Below are positions 44,231 to 51,944 of a stretch of 64,000 nucleotides of DNA, one piece after another. How positions within the stretch are numbered: position 1 is the stretch's first letter; every line of letters begins with the position of its first letter. Origin of the DNA: Curtobacterium sp. MCLR17_007 (GTDB taxonomy: Bacteria; Actinomycetota; Actinomycetes; Actinomycetales; Microbacteriaceae); contig NZ_CP126271.1 in assembly GCF_003234655.2 (NCBI RefSeq), positions 1,488,001 to 1,552,000 of the forward strand, given 5' to 3'. The notes beneath the pieces are model-generated. The model searched no databases. It saw only the letters and a program-made list of their open reading frames with translations, and was not told where the DNA came from. Position numbers and translations under genes: made by a program.

Positions 44231-45912
44231 CCGGCACCGACACGGAACCCCAGGGCGACCCGGTCGTCGTCGTCGACGACCTGACGGTCACCTTCGCGAC
44301 CGACGGGGGCGCCGTCGACGCGGTCAAGGGCGTGAGCATCGACGTCCGGCCCGGCGAGGTCCTGGCGCTGGTCGGCGAGTCCGGTTCGGGCAAGTCGGTG
44401 ACGGCCAGGAGCATGCTCCGGCTGATGCCCGAGACCGCGACGCTCGGCGGCGCGGTGCTGCTCGACGGCACCGACGTGGTGTCGGTCGGGTCGCAGAAGC
44501 TCCGCGAGCTGCGCGGCACCGCCGGCGCGATGGTGTTCCAGGAGCCCTCGACCGCGCTCAACCCGGTCTTCACGGTCGGGTGGCAGATCGCCGAGGGCCT
44601 GCGGGCGCACGGCGGCGTGTCGAAGAAGGACGCCCGCGCCACGGCGATCGAGTACCTGCGCCGGGTCGGCATCCCGGACCCGGAGGACCGGGTGGACCAC
44701 TACCCGCACCAGTTCTCCGGCGGGCAGAAGCAGCGCGTCGTCATCGCGAGCGCGCTCGCCCTCGAACCGAGCGTGATCATCGCGGACGAGCCGACGACCG
44801 CCCTCGACGTGACCGTGCAGGCCGAGATCCTCGACCTGCTGCGCCGGTGCCGGGACGAGTTCGGCGCGGCGATCGTGATCATCACCCACAACATGGGCGT
44901 GGTCGCCGACCTGGCCGACCGCGTGGCCGTGATGTACCAGGGCGAGATCGTCGAAGAGGCCCCGGTCGCCGAGCTGTTCGGCAACCCGCAGGCCGACTAC
45001 ACCAAGCGCCTGCTGGCCGCGGTCCCGCGTCTCGAGGCGAGCACCGGCGTCGCCCGGCGCGCCATCATCGCGGAGGACGTCGAGCCGGTCGTCCAGGCGA
45101 CGGCGCTCGAGATCGAGTACCCCGGCCGGCTCGGCAGCGCGGCGTTCCGCGCGGTCAAGGGCGTGGACCTGGCCATCCGACCCGGCGAGGTCCTGGGACT
45201 CGTGGGGGAGTCCGGTTCCGGCAAGACGACCATCGGCCGGGCGATGGCGGGGCTGACGAAGGTCACCGGCGGCTCGCTCCGGGTGCTCGGGCAGGAGATG
45301 CTCGGCTACCGCGAGCGGGACTTCAAGCGGCTGCGCAAGGACATCGGGTTCGTGTTCCAGGACCCGGCGACGTCGTTCAACCCGCTGCTGACGATCGCCG
45401 AGTGCGTCGCCGAGCCGCTCATCGTGCACGGTGTCGCGTCGTCCCCGCGTGCGGCTCGCAAGCAGGTCGACGAGCTCATGGAGGCCGTGCAGCTCCCCGC
45501 CGCGTACGGCGACCGGTACCCGCACGAGCTCTCCGGCGGGCAGCGACAGCGTGCGTCGCTCGCCCGGTCGCTCGCGCTGCGGCCGAAGCTGCTCATCGCC
45601 GACGAGCCGACGAGCGCGCTCGACGTCTCGGTGCAGGCCCGCGTGCTCGAGCTCTTCCTCGAGCTGCAGCAGGACTTCGGGTTCGCGTCGCTGTTCATCA
45701 GCCACGACCTCGCCGTCGTCGGAGCGCTCTCCGACCGGATCGCGGTCCTGTACCGCGGCGACCTGGTCGAGACGGGCACCACCGCCCAGGTGCTCGGCGC
45801 GCCGCAGCATCCGTACACGCAGCGCCTGCTGGCGTCGCTGCCGGTGCCCGACCCCGTCGAGCAGGCCGAGCGACGGCGTACGCTTGAGCGACTGGAGCAG
45901 GCCGGAGCCTGA
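44227..45912 (+). CDS. Fused double ABC ATPase of the peptide importer (DppD-DppF type)
   Basis: One protein (561 aa) with two complete nucleotide-binding domains. Domain 1 (about 15-270): GESGSGKSV, FSGGQKQR, VIIADEPTTALD, and the oligopeptide C-terminal extension. Domain 2 (about 295-555): GESGSGKTT, LSGGQRQR, LLIADEPTSALD. This matches a DppD-DppF fusion, usual in actinobacteria. It should power the two permeases by itself, which makes the extra ATPase downstream unexpected. Confidence 0.95.
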   Translation: MTGTDTEPQGDPVVVVDDLTVTFATDGGAVDAVKGVSIDVRPGEVLALVGESGSGKSVTARSMLRLMPETATLGGAVLLDGTDVVSVGSQKLRELRGTAGAMVFQEPSTALNPVFTVGWQIAEGLRAHGGVSKKDARATAIEYLRRVGIPDPEDRVDHYPHQFSGGQKQRVVIASALALEPSVIIADEPTTALDVTVQAEILDLLRRCRDEFGAAIVIITHNMGVVADLADRVAVMYQGEIVEEAPVAELFGNPQADYTKRLLAAVPRLEASTGVARRAIIAEDVEPVVQATALEIEYPGRLGSAAFRAVKGVDLAIRPGEVLGLVGESGSGKTTIGRAMAGLTKVTGGSLRVLGQEMLGYRERDFKRLRKDIGFVFQDPATSFNPLLTIAECVAEPLIVHGVASSPRAARKQVDELMEAVQLPAAYGDRYPHELSGGQRQRASLARSLALRPKLLIADEPTSALDVSVQARVLELFLELQQDFGFASLFISHDLAVVGALSDRIAVLYRGDLVETGTTAQVLGAPQHPYTQRLLASLPVPDPVEQAERRRTLERLEQAGA

Positions 45913-45951
45913 CCCACCTGCTCCCTGCAGGAACGGGTCCGGACCGACCTC

Positions 45952-45996
45952 CCTGGAGGCCGCACCCGCGTTGACGACGCGGGGCGCGCCTCCAGG
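45952..45996 (+). terminator. Hairpin between the fused ATPase and the third ATPase gene
   Basis: CCTGGAGGC (45952-45960) pairs with GCCTCCAGG (45988-45996); CCCGCG and CGCGGG pair within the loop. No T tract. It may separate the import operon from the following two genes. Confidence 0.5.
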
Positions 45997-46080
45997 CAGG
46001 CAGCTCCGGTGCACGACGTCCGTCGCGCGGACCGATGCGGTCCGCGCTGCGCCGCCAGGGGGCGGCGCGGAAGGGGTTCC

Positions 46081-47025
46081 ATGATCGGGCTGAACGACCC
46101 GACCGTCGTCGCGGACGACGTCTCCATCGAGTACCGGGTCCCCGGGTCCCGGCCGATCCGAGCCGTCGGTGGCGTGAGCCTGACCGTGCGGAGCGGCGAG
46201 ATCCTGGCGGTCCTGGGTGAGTCCGGCTCGGGGAAGTCGAGCTTCGCCGCCGCGGTCGCCGGGCAGCTCGGAGCGCGCGGCGAGGGCGAGGGTGCGCACC
46301 GACGGCACATCGTCGGCGGGGAACTCACCGTCCTCGGCCAGCCGATGCGCGGACTGCGGGCCTCGTCCCGCCGGCTCGCGCGCCTGACCGGTCGGATCGG
46401 CTACCTGTCCCAGGACGCCGCCGACCGCCTCAGCCCCGACCTCACGGTGGGCGAGGCCATCGCCGAGCCGATCTACGCCCGCGACCGCCGGTTCGACCGG
46501 AAAGAGGCCGGCCTGATCGTCGCCCGGTTGGTCGACGCGGTGCACCTGCCGCTCGGGGTGATGCGGCTCAACACGTGGGAACTCTCGAGCGGACAGCGGC
46601 AACGCGTCGCCCTGGCCCAGGCACTCGTCCTCGAACCGGAGCTGCTCGTGGCCGACGAGCCCGCTCGTGGCGTGGACGTGCTGGTGCGCCAGGCCGTGCT
46701 CGAGGCCCTGGCCGGACTCCAGCGCAACCGGCAGTTCTCGGCGGTCGTCGTGTCGAGCGACCTGCGCGAGGCCCGTGCCCTCGCCGACCGCGTCGCCGTC
46801 ATGAGCGAGGGCCGCCTGGTCGGGCTCGGCACGTTCGACGAGGTGCTCGACAGCCCCGTCGACCCCTACGTGCGGACCCTCGCGGCGACCGCCGCGCGCC
46901 CCGTCAAGCGTCCCGCCGGTGCCCAGGCGGCTCCGCGCCGGTCCGCGGCGCCGTCCGCTGCAGCAGCATCGTCCCCCGCGGCCGCCGGCACCGGCGCCCG
47001 TGCACCCCGACAGGAGAACGCGTGA
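46081..47025 (+). CDS. Stand-alone third ABC ATPase of the cluster
   Basis: Single nucleotide-binding domain protein (314 aa) of the peptide-importer ATPase type. Walker A GESGSGKSS, variant signature LSSGQRQR in place of LSGGQ, Walker B LLVADEPARGVD. The last 40 or so residues are Ala/Pro/Ser low complexity with no oligopeptide C-terminal motif. GGAAGGGG precedes the ATG. It overlaps the dehydrogenase gene by 4 nt. The partner membrane proteins are unclear: it may serve the importer in place of one fused domain, or another transporter. Confidence 0.88.
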   Translation: MIGLNDPTVVADDVSIEYRVPGSRPIRAVGGVSLTVRSGEILAVLGESGSGKSSFAAAVAGQLGARGEGEGAHRRHIVGGELTVLGQPMRGLRASSRRLARLTGRIGYLSQDAADRLSPDLTVGEAIAEPIYARDRRFDRKEAGLIVARLVDAVHLPLGVMRLNTWELSSGQRQRVALAQALVLEPELLVADEPARGVDVLVRQAVLEALAGLQRNRQFSAVVVSSDLREARALADRVAVMSEGRLVGLGTFDEVLDSPVDPYVRTLAATAARPVKRPAGAQAAPRRSAAPSAAAASSPAAAGTGARAPRQENA

Positions 47026-48032
47026 CCGACACCGACGTCCAGCCCCGCGGCCACCGAGCCGTCGTCACCGACGCCGGAGCGCCGCTGCCCGTGGCCCCGC
47101 CGGCCCCGGGTCCGATCGCGATCCTGCCGACGCCGACCGACCTGCACGTGTCGGCCGTCACCGGCGCCGGCGGCACCGTCGCCGCACTGGACGGTGACAC
47201 CCGTGGCATCGTCTGGCTCGACCCGCGTGACCCGTCCGGCCTGCAGGACGCCCTCGACGCCGCACCCGCGGTCTCCTGGGTGCAGCTGCCGTTCGCCGGG
47301 GTCGACGCCTTCGCGGACCTGATCGGCGCGCACGGCGACACCGTGCTGTTCACGTCGGCCAAGGGCGCCTACGCCGAACCCGTCGCTGAGCACGCGCTGG
47401 CCCTGACCCTCGCGACGCTGCGGGTGCTGCCAGCCCGGGCCCGTGCCTCGTCGTGGGCGACCGAGCCGGAGGGCGTGTCGCTGTACGGCCGCCGCGTCGT
47501 CGTCATCGGCGCCGGTGGCATCGCACTCGAGTACCTGCGACTGCTCGCGCCCTTCGACGTGGACGTGACGGTCGTCCGGCGCTCGTCGTCCCCGGTGGAG
47601 GGCGCGGCGCGCACCGTGACCACCGACCAGCTCGACACTGTGCTGCCGGACGCCGACGTCGTGATGATCGCCGCCGCCATGACCTCGGGCACCGCGAAGC
47701 TGCTCGGTGCCCACCAGTTCTCGATCATGAAGCCCTCGGCACGACTCGTGAACATCGCCCGTGGGGGCCTGGTCGACACGGATGCCCTCGTCGAGGCCCT
47801 GCGCACGGGGGAGATCGCCGGCGCCGGGGTCGACGTCACCGACCCGGAACCCCTGCCCGACGGGCACCCGCTGTGGGACACGCCCGGGGCGGTCATCACG
47901 CCGCACCAGGCAGACACGCCGGAGATGGTGGAGCCGCTGCTCGCCGAGCGGGTGCGGGTGAACGTGACCGCGTTCCTCGGCGGTGCGGGCGAGGGCTTCG
48001 TCGGCGTGGTCGACCCGGTCGCGGGGTACTGA
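47022..48032 (+). CDS. D-2-hydroxyacid dehydrogenase family protein
   Basis: NAD(P)-dependent oxidoreductase (336 aa). The nucleotide fold has VVVIGAGGIALEYLRLL, and the catalytic triad regions are VNIARGGLVDTDAL (Arg), DVTDPEPLPDGHPLWD (Glu) and VITPHQADTPE (His). The substrate is unknown; the first 35 residues are a Pro-rich extension. GTG start overlapping the ATPase stop suggests a shared transcript, so the importer may feed a 2-hydroxy/2-oxo acid pathway (inference). Confidence 0.9.
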   Translation: MTDTDVQPRGHRAVVTDAGAPLPVAPPAPGPIAILPTPTDLHVSAVTGAGGTVAALDGDTRGIVWLDPRDPSGLQDALDAAPAVSWVQLPFAGVDAFADLIGAHGDTVLFTSAKGAYAEPVAEHALALTLATLRVLPARARASSWATEPEGVSLYGRRVVVIGAGGIALEYLRLLAPFDVDVTVVRRSSSPVEGAARTVTTDQLDTVLPDADVVMIAAAMTSGTAKLLGAHQFSIMKPSARLVNIARGGLVDTDALVEALRTGEIAGAGVDVTDPEPLPDGHPLWDTPGAVITPHQADTPEMVEPLLAERVRVNVTAFLGGAGEGFVGVVDPVAGY

Positions 48033-48135
48033 CCGGCGGCACGCCCGGGGTGCACGTCCGATGCGCGGGCACGGGCGCATCTCCTGCTATGCTCGTGTGC
48101 GTTGTCCAGGCCGGTTCGTCCGGAACGGCAGCTGA

Positions 48136-48208
48136 TCCTCGATAGCTCAATTGGCAGAGCAGCCGGCTGTTAACCGGCAGGTTGTTGGTTCGAGTCCAAC
48201 TCGGGGAG
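48136..48208 (+). tRNA. tRNA-Asn (anticodon GTT)
   Basis: A 73-nt cloverleaf: acceptor TCCTCGA pairs with TCGGGGA, anticodon stem GCCGG/CCGGC, loop CTGTTAA with GTT at 48169-48171, and T arm GTTGG-TTCGAGT-CCAAC. No encoded CCA. Confidence 0.96.
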
Positions 48209-48213
48209 CGTCA

Positions 48214-48248
48214 GGCCCTCACCGTCCGCGGTGGGGGCCTCTTCGTTT
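48214..48248 (+). terminator. Terminator after tRNA-Asn
   Basis: GGCCCTCACCG and CGGTGGGGGCC form an 11-bp stem (one G-T) with a TCCG loop, followed by the T-rich TCTTCGTTT. Confidence 0.85.
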
Positions 48249-48289
48249 CTGTCGATGATGTTCCCGGCTGGGTCCCCGGTCGAACCTGT

Positions 48290-48295
48290 TAGCGT
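48290..48295 (+). promoter_or_regulatory. Candidate -10 box for leaderless lipoprotein gene
   Basis: TAGCGT ends 6 nt before the GTG at 48302. Confidence 0.45.
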
Positions 48296-48301
48296 TCACA
48301 G

Positions 48302-48790
48302 GTGCCCGTCCTCCGTCGATCCGCCGCCGCAGTGCTCTGCGTTGCGGTGGTCGCCCTCCTGGTCGGCTGCACCGCGGGCGCCGAGTCCGAGCCGGACGAG
48401 TCGGTCGACAGCGCAGCCTCCACCGAGGTGACGCCGTCGGGGACGTCGCCGATCGTGTTCGCGTTCGTGTGTGACTCCGGGGACGCCGAACGGACCGAGA
48501 CCTACACGACGTACTCCGCCGTGTGGCAGGACGACCGCACGGGGTGCCGCGCCGAGCGCATCACCGGCACGGAGATGTCCGCGCAGCAGCAGGCCGCGGT
48601 CGAGGCCACCGACGGAGCCGCGACGCTCGAGGAACTGGCGACGACCTGCGCCCGCACCACGGGAGCACCATGGTCGACCGACGTCGGCGACTCGGACGCC
48701 GCGCACGTCGCCGACGGCCTCGTGCTCTACTGCCCCGGCCATCCCGCCATGCGACACCTGCGGGACGCGTTGGCGGCCTACCGGGGCTGA
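48302..48790 (+). CDS. Hypothetical secreted lipoprotein
   Basis: Unrecognised protein (162 aa). A signal peptide with RR and a hydrophobic core ends in LLVGC (lipid-anchored Cys23), followed by an acidic, Ser/Thr-rich linker to about residue 45. The mature part holds five more cysteines (FVCDSG, GCRAER, TTCART, YCPGH) and may form disulfides. GTG start from a leaderless promoter. Function unknown. Confidence 0.8.
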   Translation: MPVLRRSAAAVLCVAVVALLVGCTAGAESEPDESVDSAASTEVTPSGTSPIVFAFVCDSGDAERTETYTTYSAVWQDDRTGCRAERITGTEMSAQQQAAVEATDGAATLEELATTCARTTGAPWSTDVGDSDAAHVADGLVLYCPGHPAMRHLRDALAAYRG

Positions 48791-48845
48791 GCCGGGCCTC
48801 CAGTCCGTGCCGGCTCCGGGCTGGTTGCGGTCTGCCTGCGGGCGT

Positions 48846-49421
48846 TCAGCCCTCGGGGTGGTCGCGGCCGGGAAGCCACGACTGACCGGGTCCGCCCCAG
48901 CTGTGCTTCTTGACGGCCTTCTGGACCTGCTTGGCGTACGGGTGGACGAGTCGGTCGGCGTAGAGCAGCCCGTCGAGGTGGTCGTACTCGTGCTGGAAGA
49001 CCCGCGCGAGCCACCCGTGTGCCTCGATCTCGAAGGGGGCACCGTGCTCGTCGACGGCCCGGAGCAGCGCGCCCTCGGAGCGTCGGAGCGGGAAGCGAAG
49101 CCCCGGGATCGAGAGACAGCCCTCGGACTCCTCGTCCTCGTCGAGCTCCTCCACCGACTCGGGTTCCGGGGGAGTGATCCACAGGACCGGATTGATCGCC
49201 ACGCCGCGCCACTGCACCTCGGCATCATCGACGAATGAGTACACGAACAGCCGCTTGCCGACACCCACCTGCGGCCCGGCCAGTCCCACGCCTGGCGCCA
49301 GGTCCATCGTCTCGAACATGTCCGCGACCAGCGCGCGCAGTTCGTCGTCGAAGGCGGTGACCTCGGTCGCGGGGTCGTGCAGGACGGGTTCACCGGTGAT
49401 CCGGATCGGGAGGACGGCCAT
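48846..49421 (-). CDS. def: Peptide deformylase
   Basis: Metalloenzyme (191 aa) that removes the formyl group from nascent proteins. All three motifs are intact: GVGLAGPQVG (motif 1), EGCLSIPG (motif 2, metal Cys) and QHEYDHLDG (motif 3, HExxH). The C-terminal tail after the third motif is longer and basic, as in other actinobacteria. Confidence 0.96.
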   Translation of the reverse strand: MAVLPIRITGEPVLHDPATEVTAFDDELRALVADMFETMDLAPGVGLAGPQVGVGKRLFVYSFVDDAEVQWRGVAINPVLWITPPEPESVEELDEDEESEGCLSIPGLRFPLRRSEGALLRAVDEHGAPFEIEAHGWLARVFQHEYDHLDGLLYADRLVHPYAKQVQKAVKKHSWGGPGQSWLPGRDHPEG

Positions 49422-49427
49422 TCACCC

Positions 49428-49433
49428 AGGTTA
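49428..49433 (-). promoter_or_regulatory. Candidate -10 box for leaderless def
   Basis: TAACCT on the minus strand ends 6 nt before the def ATG. Confidence 0.4.
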
Positions 49434-49448
49434 TCCGGCCGTGTCGGC

Positions 49449-49454
49449 TAGCCT
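49449..49454 (+). promoter_or_regulatory. Candidate -10 box for leaderless DMT transporter
   Basis: TAGCCT ends 6 nt before the GTG at 49461. The two divergent genes share 39 bp. Confidence 0.4.
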
Positions 49455-49460
49455 CGACGC

Positions 49461-50378
49461 GTGACGCCGGACCTCCAGCTGCCTGCGGCAGTGAGCAACC
49501 TGACGCCGTTCCAGGCGCTGATGATCCCGGTCGCCCTCGTCGGAGCGGTGTTCCTGTCCCTGGGGGCGCAGTTCCAGTCGCGCGGGGTCAAGCGCGTCGA
49601 GGCGAAGCTCGGCAAGCAGTCGAAGGGGCTGAGCATCGGGCACGTCATGGCCCTGCTCGGCAGCGGCTACTGGGTGCTCGGCACGCTCATGCTCGGGATC
49701 GCCGTGGTCCTGCAGCTGATCAGCATCACGTTCGCACCGCTGATCGTGGTGCAGCCCCTCGGTGCGGTGGCGCTCGTGATCACCACGTGGTTCTCGTCCC
49801 GCTCGTCGGGCATCCCGCTCGGGCAGCCGGCGCGCCGCGCGGTGTGGACCTGCATCATCGGCGTCGGCATCTTCGTCGCGATCGCGGCGTTCGTCGGGCA
49901 CGAGAGCGCGATCACCCAACCCCAGCTGATCACGGTGCTGCTGATCCTGGCCGTGGTGCTCGCCCTGGTGCTCGTGTCCTTCCGTGTCGTGGCCAAGCAC
50001 AAGAGCGCGCTGTACTACATCGTCGGGGCCGGCATCCTCTACGGGTTCGTCGCGACGCTCGCCAAGGTGACGCTCAACCGCTTCGTGAACCACACGTTCG
50101 ACTGGGTGACCGTCCTGGCCATCGTGGGGGTCGTCGTCGCGGCGGGCCTCGGCGGGTACTTCGTGCAGAACGCGTACTCCACCGGGTCTGCGGACCTGGT
50201 GATCGCGGGGCTGACCGTGGTCGACCCCATCGTGGCGGTGGGCATCGGCGTGATCGTGCTCGGTGAGGCCACCGGTGCGCCGGTGATCGCCGTTCTCGGG
50301 TTCGTCGTCGCTGCGGCGATCGCCGTCACGGGCGTGTTCCTGCTCGCCAAGCACCACCCCGAGGCTGCGCGCCGGTAG
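49461..50378 (+). CDS. DMT-superfamily membrane transporter (NIPA/EamA-like)
   Basis: Integral membrane protein (305 aa) with about nine hydrophobic segments. FAPLIVVQPLGAVALVITTW and the C-terminal GLTVVDPIVAVGIGVIVLGE resemble NIPA-type Mg transporters and other drug/metabolite transporters. Substrate unknown. GTG start; divergent from def. Confidence 0.85.
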   Translation: MTPDLQLPAAVSNLTPFQALMIPVALVGAVFLSLGAQFQSRGVKRVEAKLGKQSKGLSIGHVMALLGSGYWVLGTLMLGIAVVLQLISITFAPLIVVQPLGAVALVITTWFSSRSSGIPLGQPARRAVWTCIIGVGIFVAIAAFVGHESAITQPQLITVLLILAVVLALVLVSFRVVAKHKSALYYIVGAGILYGFVATLAKVTLNRFVNHTFDWVTVLAIVGVVVAAGLGGYFVQNAYSTGSADLVIAGLTVVDPIVAVGIGVIVLGEATGAPVIAVLGFVVAAAIAVTGVFLLAKHHPEAARR

Positions 50379-50465
50379 GCGTGCCGGCGGCGCTGCCGTG
50401 CTGCCGCCTATCGGTCCGGGCGCATGTCAGCCGCGCGGCGGACGTGCCCACCGATCGGCGTACGG

Positions 50466-50471
50466 TAGCGT
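50466..50471 (+). promoter_or_regulatory. Candidate -10 box for the glycosyltransferase
   Basis: A TAGCGT-type hexamer in GGTAGCGTTTCAC gives a 5' untranslated region of about 70 nt that ends with a CAGGAGAGGA ribosome site. Confidence 0.35.
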
Positions 50472-50547
50472 TTCACACCCAGACCAGCCCGGTACCAGCG
50501 CCAGCGACGGGTACCGGACGAAGGCCCAGGAGAGGACGACGCCCGCC

Positions 50548-51750
50548 GTGTCAGGAGACGCCACCCCCGCCCCGCTCGACCACCCCACGGAGCACCGGCC
50601 GCTGCGGGTGCTCATGGCCGCCGACACGTTCGCCCCGGACGTCAACGGTGCCGCGACCTTCACCGAACAGCTCGCCGTCGGACTCATCGAGCGCGGCCAC
50701 GAGGTCCACGTGATCGCGCCGGCCGCCAACCGCCACCACGGCACCTACGACGAGGAACTGCACGGGGTCAACCTGGTCGTGCACCGCCTGCCCTCGTACA
50801 AGTGGCCGCTGCACGCGTGGCTCCGGTTCGCATGGCCCTGGACGGTCCGCAAGCACGTCGCGCCGATCATCGACGCGTTCAAGCCCGACGTCGTGCACAT
50901 CCAGTCGCACATCATCGTCGGTCGGGGCGTCGCCCGCGAGGCGCACGACCGCGGGATCCGCATCATCGCGACGAACCACTTCATGCCGGAGAACCTGCTC
51001 GAGTACACGCCGTTCGGCCGGTTCACGCTGCCGATCGCGCTGAAGATCGCGTGGAACGACGCCGCGCACACCTACCGGCTCGCGGACGTCATCTCCACGC
51101 CGACCAACCTGGCGGCCGACTACCTCCGCAAGGCGATCGCCGGACAGCGCGTGCTCGCGATCTCGTGCGGCATCGACGCCTCGCGGTACCTCGCGCGTGA
51201 GGGCCGTCCGGCCACCAACGACATCACCTTCGTCGGGCGGATCGCGCCGGAGAAGAACCTCGACGTGCTCTTCCGCGCGCTCCCGCTGCTGCCGTCCGAA
51301 CTCCGCGCGACGATCACCATCGTCGGCGACGGCGAGATGATCCCGAAGCTCACCGCCCTGGCGAAGGAACTCGGCATCGAGGACCGCGTCACGTTCCTCG
51401 GGTTCGTCTCGGACGAGGTCAAGTACCGCGCGCTGACGAACTCGACGGTGTTCGCGATGCCGTCCACCGCCGAACTCCAGAGCATCTCGTCGCTCGAGGC
51501 GATGGCATCCGGTCTCCCCGTCGTGGCCGCCGACTCGATGGCGCTGCCGCACCTGATCGACGGCAACGGGTACCTCTTCGAGCCGGGCAGCGAGCGTGAC
51601 CTCGCTGACAAGCTCACGATGGTGCTCACCGCCTCCGACGAGGAGTACACAGCCATGCGTGCACGGAGCCTCGCGATGATCGAGGCACACGACATCAACC
51701 GCACGCTCACGACGTTCGAGGCGCTGTATCGTGGTGAACCGGTGGCCTAG
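50548..51750 (+). CDS. Glycosyltransferase family 4 protein
   Basis: GT-B fold glycosyltransferase (400 aa), perhaps for mannosyl or glucosyl lipid or polysaccharide synthesis. The N-terminal acceptor domain has LMAADTFAPDVNGAATFTEQL and PDVVHIQSH; the C-terminal donor domain has FVGRIAPEKNLDVLFRAL, TIVGDGEMIPKL and the E-x7-E motif in AELQSISSLEAMASGLPVVA. GTG 50548 is supported by GGAGAGGA upstream; the open frame before it lacks family features. Confidence 0.9.
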   Translation: MSGDATPAPLDHPTEHRPLRVLMAADTFAPDVNGAATFTEQLAVGLIERGHEVHVIAPAANRHHGTYDEELHGVNLVVHRLPSYKWPLHAWLRFAWPWTVRKHVAPIIDAFKPDVVHIQSHIIVGRGVAREAHDRGIRIIATNHFMPENLLEYTPFGRFTLPIALKIAWNDAAHTYRLADVISTPTNLAADYLRKAIAGQRVLAISCGIDASRYLAREGRPATNDITFVGRIAPEKNLDVLFRALPLLPSELRATITIVGDGEMIPKLTALAKELGIEDRVTFLGFVSDEVKYRALTNSTVFAMPSTAELQSISSLEAMASGLPVVAADSMALPHLIDGNGYLFEPGSERDLADKLTMVLTASDEEYTAMRARSLAMIEAHDINRTLTTFEALYRGEPVA

Positions 51751-51762
51751 GCCTGCCGACGA

Positions 51763-51837
51763 GGGGCGGTAGCCAAGCTGGTCAAGGCAGTCTGCTCATA
51801 ACGGAACGATTCGCGGGTTCGAGTCCCGCCCGCCCCA
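51763..51837 (+). tRNA. tRNA-Met (anticodon CAT)
   Basis: A 75-nt cloverleaf: acceptor GGGGCGG with CCGCCCC, D arm GCC/GGC, anticodon loop CTCATAA with CAT at 51797-51799, T arm GCGGG-TTCGAGT-CCCGC. One mismatch closes the anticodon stem (27-43). It lacks initiator features such as the GGG/CCC anticodon stem. A lysidine-type tRNA-Ile2 with CAT cannot be excluded. Confidence 0.85.
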
Positions 51838-51944
51838 CGTAGTCGTGACCCAGCGCGGGTTCGAGAAGTTCCTGACGCTGGCCCGCTCCACGTCGTGACC
51901 CAGCGCGGGTCCGAGAAGACCCGAAAGGCCGGCGCGCCCCACGT
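51813..51944 (+). repeat. Degenerate tandem copies of the tRNA-Met 3' end
   Basis: The T arm and acceptor end of the tRNA (from 51813, ending GCCCCACGT at 51840) are followed by two decayed copies starting at 51855 (ending CTCCACGT at 51893) and 51905 (ending CCCCACGT at 51944). The last two copies share the 25-bp stretch from CGTGACCCAGC to CGAGAAG at 51845 and 51893 with one difference. The last copy overlaps the longest possible frame of the next gene. Confidence 0.75.

Noticed and set aside
48136..48208. tRNA-Asn as an integration site
   Set aside because: No repeat of its 3' end was seen downstream; a normal terminator follows.
51813..51944. CRISPR array after tRNA-Met
   Set aside because: Only three degenerate copies, unequal spacing (42 and 50 bp), clearly derived from the tRNA; no cas genes.
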